Below are positions 5,708 to 7,308 of a stretch of 7,308 nucleotides of DNA, one piece after another. The stretch is from Opitutaceae bacterium UBA4094 (lineage in GTDB: Bacteria; Verrucomicrobiota; Verrucomicrobiia; Opitutales; Opitutaceae), in NCBI GenBank assembly GCA_002382525.1, contig DFYA01000172.1, positions 3,613 to 10,920 of the forward strand, given 5' to 3'. Below the pieces are notes generated by a model. The model was not told where the DNA came from. It did no database searches and saw nothing but the letters and a program-made list of their open reading frames with translations. A program made the position numbers and the translations under genes. Every line of letters begins with the position of its first letter. The first letter of the stretch is position 1.

Positions 5708-6688
5708 ATGGAAAAACCTGCCTACACCCTCGAGTTCGAGAAGCCCTTGCGCGACCTCAGCGCCCAGCTCGAGCAGCTCAGCCAGCAGTCCCTTGAGAAC
5801 AACCTCGATCTAGCCAGCGAGATCACCGCCATCGAGCGCAAGATCGCCGCCACCCAACGCGAGATCTACTCCGCCCTCACCCCGTGGCAAAAGGTCCAGA
5901 TCGCCCGCCACCCGAAGCGCCCCTACGCCCTCGATTACGTCAACCTCATCTGCGAGGGCTTCGTCGAACTCCACGGTGACCGCCAGTTCAACGACGACCG
6001 CGCCCTCATCGGCGGCACCGCCTTCTTCAACGGCGAGGCCGTCATGATCATCGCCCAGCAGAAGGGCCGCGAAACCAAGGAAAAGATCGCCCGCAATTTC
6101 GGCATGCCCCAGCCCGAGGGCTACCGCAAAGCCCTCCGCCTCATGAAAACGGCCGAGAAGTTCGGCCTGCCCGTCCTCACCTTTATCGACACCCCCGGCG
6201 CCTATCCCGGCCTCGGCTCCGAGGAACGCCACGTATCCGAAGCCATCGCCGTCAACCTCCGCGAAATGGCCATGCTACGCGTCCCGTCGATCTCCGTGGT
6301 CGTCGGCGAAGGCGGCTCCGGCGGCGCCCTCGGCATCGGCGTCACCGATCGCGTGCTCATCTTCGAAAACAGCTACTACTCGGTCATCTCGCCCGAAGGC
6401 TGCGCCGCCATCCTCTGGAAAGATCCCGCCGCCGCTCCGAAAGCCGCCGAAGCGCTCAAGCTCAACGCCGACCAACTCGAAAAGCTCGGCGTGGTGGACG
6501 AGGTCATCGCCGAGCCGTTTGGCGGCGCCCACAACGACTACGAAAAAGCCGCGGCCACGCTCCGCTACGCGCTCCAGAAGCACCTCAACGATCTCCGCGG
6601 ACTCAAGGGCGACGCGCTCCTCGACGCGCGCTACGAGCGCTACCGCCGCCTCGGCATCTACGAAGAAGCCGGCGTCGTTCACAACTGA
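5708..6688 (+). CDS. accA: Acetyl-CoA carboxylase, carboxyltransferase subunit alpha
   Basis: A 326-residue cytoplasmic subunit that, with AccD, moves the carboxyl group from biotin on AccB to acetyl-CoA, giving malonyl-CoA, the first committed step of fatty acid synthesis. The N-terminal helical region with FEKPLRDLSAQLEQL (10-24) and residues to about 55 is typical of AccA. The crotonase-fold core carries the known blocks LTPWQKVQIARHPKRP (57-72), FVELHGDR (85-92), QQKGRETKEKIARNFGMP (117-134), PEGYRKALRLM (136-146), FIDTPGAYPG (159-168), GEGGSGGALGIG (200-211) with oxyanion glycines, and YYSVISPEGCAAILWKD (223-239). SEERHVSEAIA (171-181) differs slightly from the common EERGQSEAIA. Length is normal and the gene appears intact. 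It is likely transcribed alone from the promoter just upstream and ends at the strong terminator. Its product is the substrate of the polyketide AT at 336-1184, but nothing in the layout ties it to that operon. Confidence 0.97.
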   Translation: MEKPAYTLEFEKPLRDLSAQLEQLSQQSLENNLDLASEITAIERKIAATQREIYSALTPWQKVQIARHPKRPYALDYVNLICEGFVELHGDRQFNDDRALIGGTAFFNGEAVMIIAQQKGRETKEKIARNFGMPQPEGYRKALRLMKTAEKFGLPVLTFIDTPGAYPGLGSEERHVSEAIAVNLREMAMLRVPSISVVVGEGGSGGALGIGVTDRVLIFENSYYSVISPEGCAAILWKDPAAAPKAAEALKLNADQLEKLGVVDEVIAEPFGGAHNDYEKAAATLRYALQKHLNDLRGLKGDALLDARYERYRRLGIYEEAGVVHN

Positions 6689-6702
6689 GCGGGCGCCTTC
6701 CC

Positions 6703-6750
6703 AAAAATAGGTCCTATAGGTCGCATAAGACCTATAGGACCTATTTTTTT
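6703..6750. terminator. Bidirectional intrinsic terminator between accA and ymdB
   Basis: A perfect 20-bp inverted repeat (arms 6703-6722 and 6729-6748) with a 6-nt loop GCATAA. The outer ends are A5 on the left and T7 on the right, so on both strands the hairpin ends in a T-tract. It begins 14 nt after the accA stop and ends 6 nt before the stop of the convergent gene, exactly where a shared terminator is needed. Each arm is itself repetitive: TAGGTC occurs twice in the left arm, and ATAGG.CCTAT is a small palindrome. The stem is AT-richer than the surrounding DNA. Confidence 0.92.
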
Positions 6751-6756
6751 CGCCCC

Positions 6757-7308
6757 TCACCGCCCCCCGCCGCGCCGCACAGTGATCAACCGCACCTCGG
6801 TCGTGCGCTTCGTTGTCTCGTCGTAGTCCACCAGCGCGCCCGAGATGCGCACGTCATCCTCGGCGACCTCAAACCGCCGCGGCATGCCGTCCAAAAATTT
6901 CCCGATCACGGGAGCGACTTCGCGACCCAGCACCGACGCATACGGCCCGGTCATGCCGACGTCGCACATGAAGCCCGTGCCTTTCGGCAACACGCACGCG
7001 TCCGCCGTCGGCACATGCGTGTGTGTGCCCAGCACCGCGATCGCTCGTCCGTCCAAATGCCACCCGAGCGCGATTTTTTCGCTCGTGGCCTCGGCGTGCA
7101 TTTCGACGAGCACGCCGTCCGCCTTGCCTTCGAGTTCCTTGAGCACCGCATCGGCGCCGAGAAACGGACACTCCGCTTTCATGTTGATGAACGTGCGCCC
7201 GAGCACGGTGAACACGCCAAGCTTAAAGCCCTTCACATCCAAAATCACATAACGCGCGCCAGGACACGATTCCGGTAAATTCGCCGGACGGCACACGGTC
7301 GGAAAATC
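6757..7308 (-). CDS. ymdB: YmdB/TIGR00282-family metallophosphoesterase (partial, C-terminal part)
   Basis: The last 183 residues of a calcineurin-like phosphoesterase; the frame stays open to the right window edge, so roughly the first 80-90 residues are missing compared with the usual length of about 265. Visible family signatures are RPANLPES near the start of the fragment, then EMHAEATSEKIALGWHLDGR, VLGTHTHVPTADACVLPKGTG and CDVGMTGPYASVLG. The His of HAEATSEK and both His of GTHTH match the C-terminal metal ligands of the family; the N-terminal Asp, Glu and Asn ligands lie outside. Bacillus YmdB is a 2',3'- and 3',5'-cyclic nucleotide phosphodiesterase linked to RNA turnover and biofilm behaviour; the true substrate here is inferred only. 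The usual DFHAEATSEK reads EMHAEATSEK here. It is convergent with accA and stops at TGA (6759-6757), just before the shared terminator. Confidence 0.93.
   Translation of the reverse strand, partial: DFPTVCRPANLPESCPGARYVILDVKGFKLGVFTVLGRTFINMKAECPFLGADAVLKELEGKADGVLVEMHAEATSEKIALGWHLDGRAIAVLGTHTHVPTADACVLPKGTGFMCDVGMTGPYASVLGREVAPVIGKFLDGMPRRFEVAEDDVRISGALVDYDETTKRTTEVRLITVRRGGGR

Noticed and set aside
1..7308. CRISPR arrays, insertion sequences, integrase or toxin-antitoxin genes.
   Set aside because: No regularly spaced repeats, transposase motifs or integrase motifs were seen on either strand.

Overview
The window looks like chromosomal DNA from a GC-rich, Gram-negative bacterium. It suggests Verrucomicrobiota of the Opitutaceae type, an inference from protein character, GC-rich codons, the lack of Shine-Dalgarno sequences and the style of the intergenic DNA. 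No phylogenetic marker was tested. Coding density is very high and there is no gene-free stretch above 300 bases.

Left part (1-2886, + strand): the end of a tightly packed operon of stand-alone accessory enzymes for a trans-acyltransferase (trans-AT) polyketide synthase. In order these are the C-terminal 107 residues of a PksB/BaeB-like metallo-beta-lactamase-fold hydrolase, a malonyl-specific trans-AT, an Sfp-type 4'-phosphopantetheinyl transferase, and a second AT-fold protein that looks like a PedC-type proofreading acyl hydrolase. The genes are 11 nt apart or overlap by 1 and 4 nt. Together they would activate carrier proteins, load malonyl units onto them and clear stalled ones. No PKS megasynthase lies in the window. 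If present, it should lie upstream of position 1 (or elsewhere in the genome), so the window probably holds one edge of a biosynthetic gene cluster.

Boundary (2887-3074): a nested inverted repeat, then a complete tRNA-Thr(CGT) gene on the minus strand whose 3' end faces the cluster. This is the geometry expected when an island sits at the 3' end of a tRNA gene.

Right part (3075-7308): ordinary chromosomal genes. They are queA (queuosine in tRNA), a small two-helix membrane protein of unknown function, a secreted YceI-family lipid-binding protein, an intrinsic terminator, a small TPR protein, and accA (acetyl-CoA carboxylase alpha) behind a clear sigma70-like promoter. A near-perfect bidirectional terminator follows, then the C-terminal part of a convergent YmdB-family phosphodiesterase that runs off the right edge. 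accA makes malonyl-CoA, the substrate of the polyketide AT, but its context looks like housekeeping.
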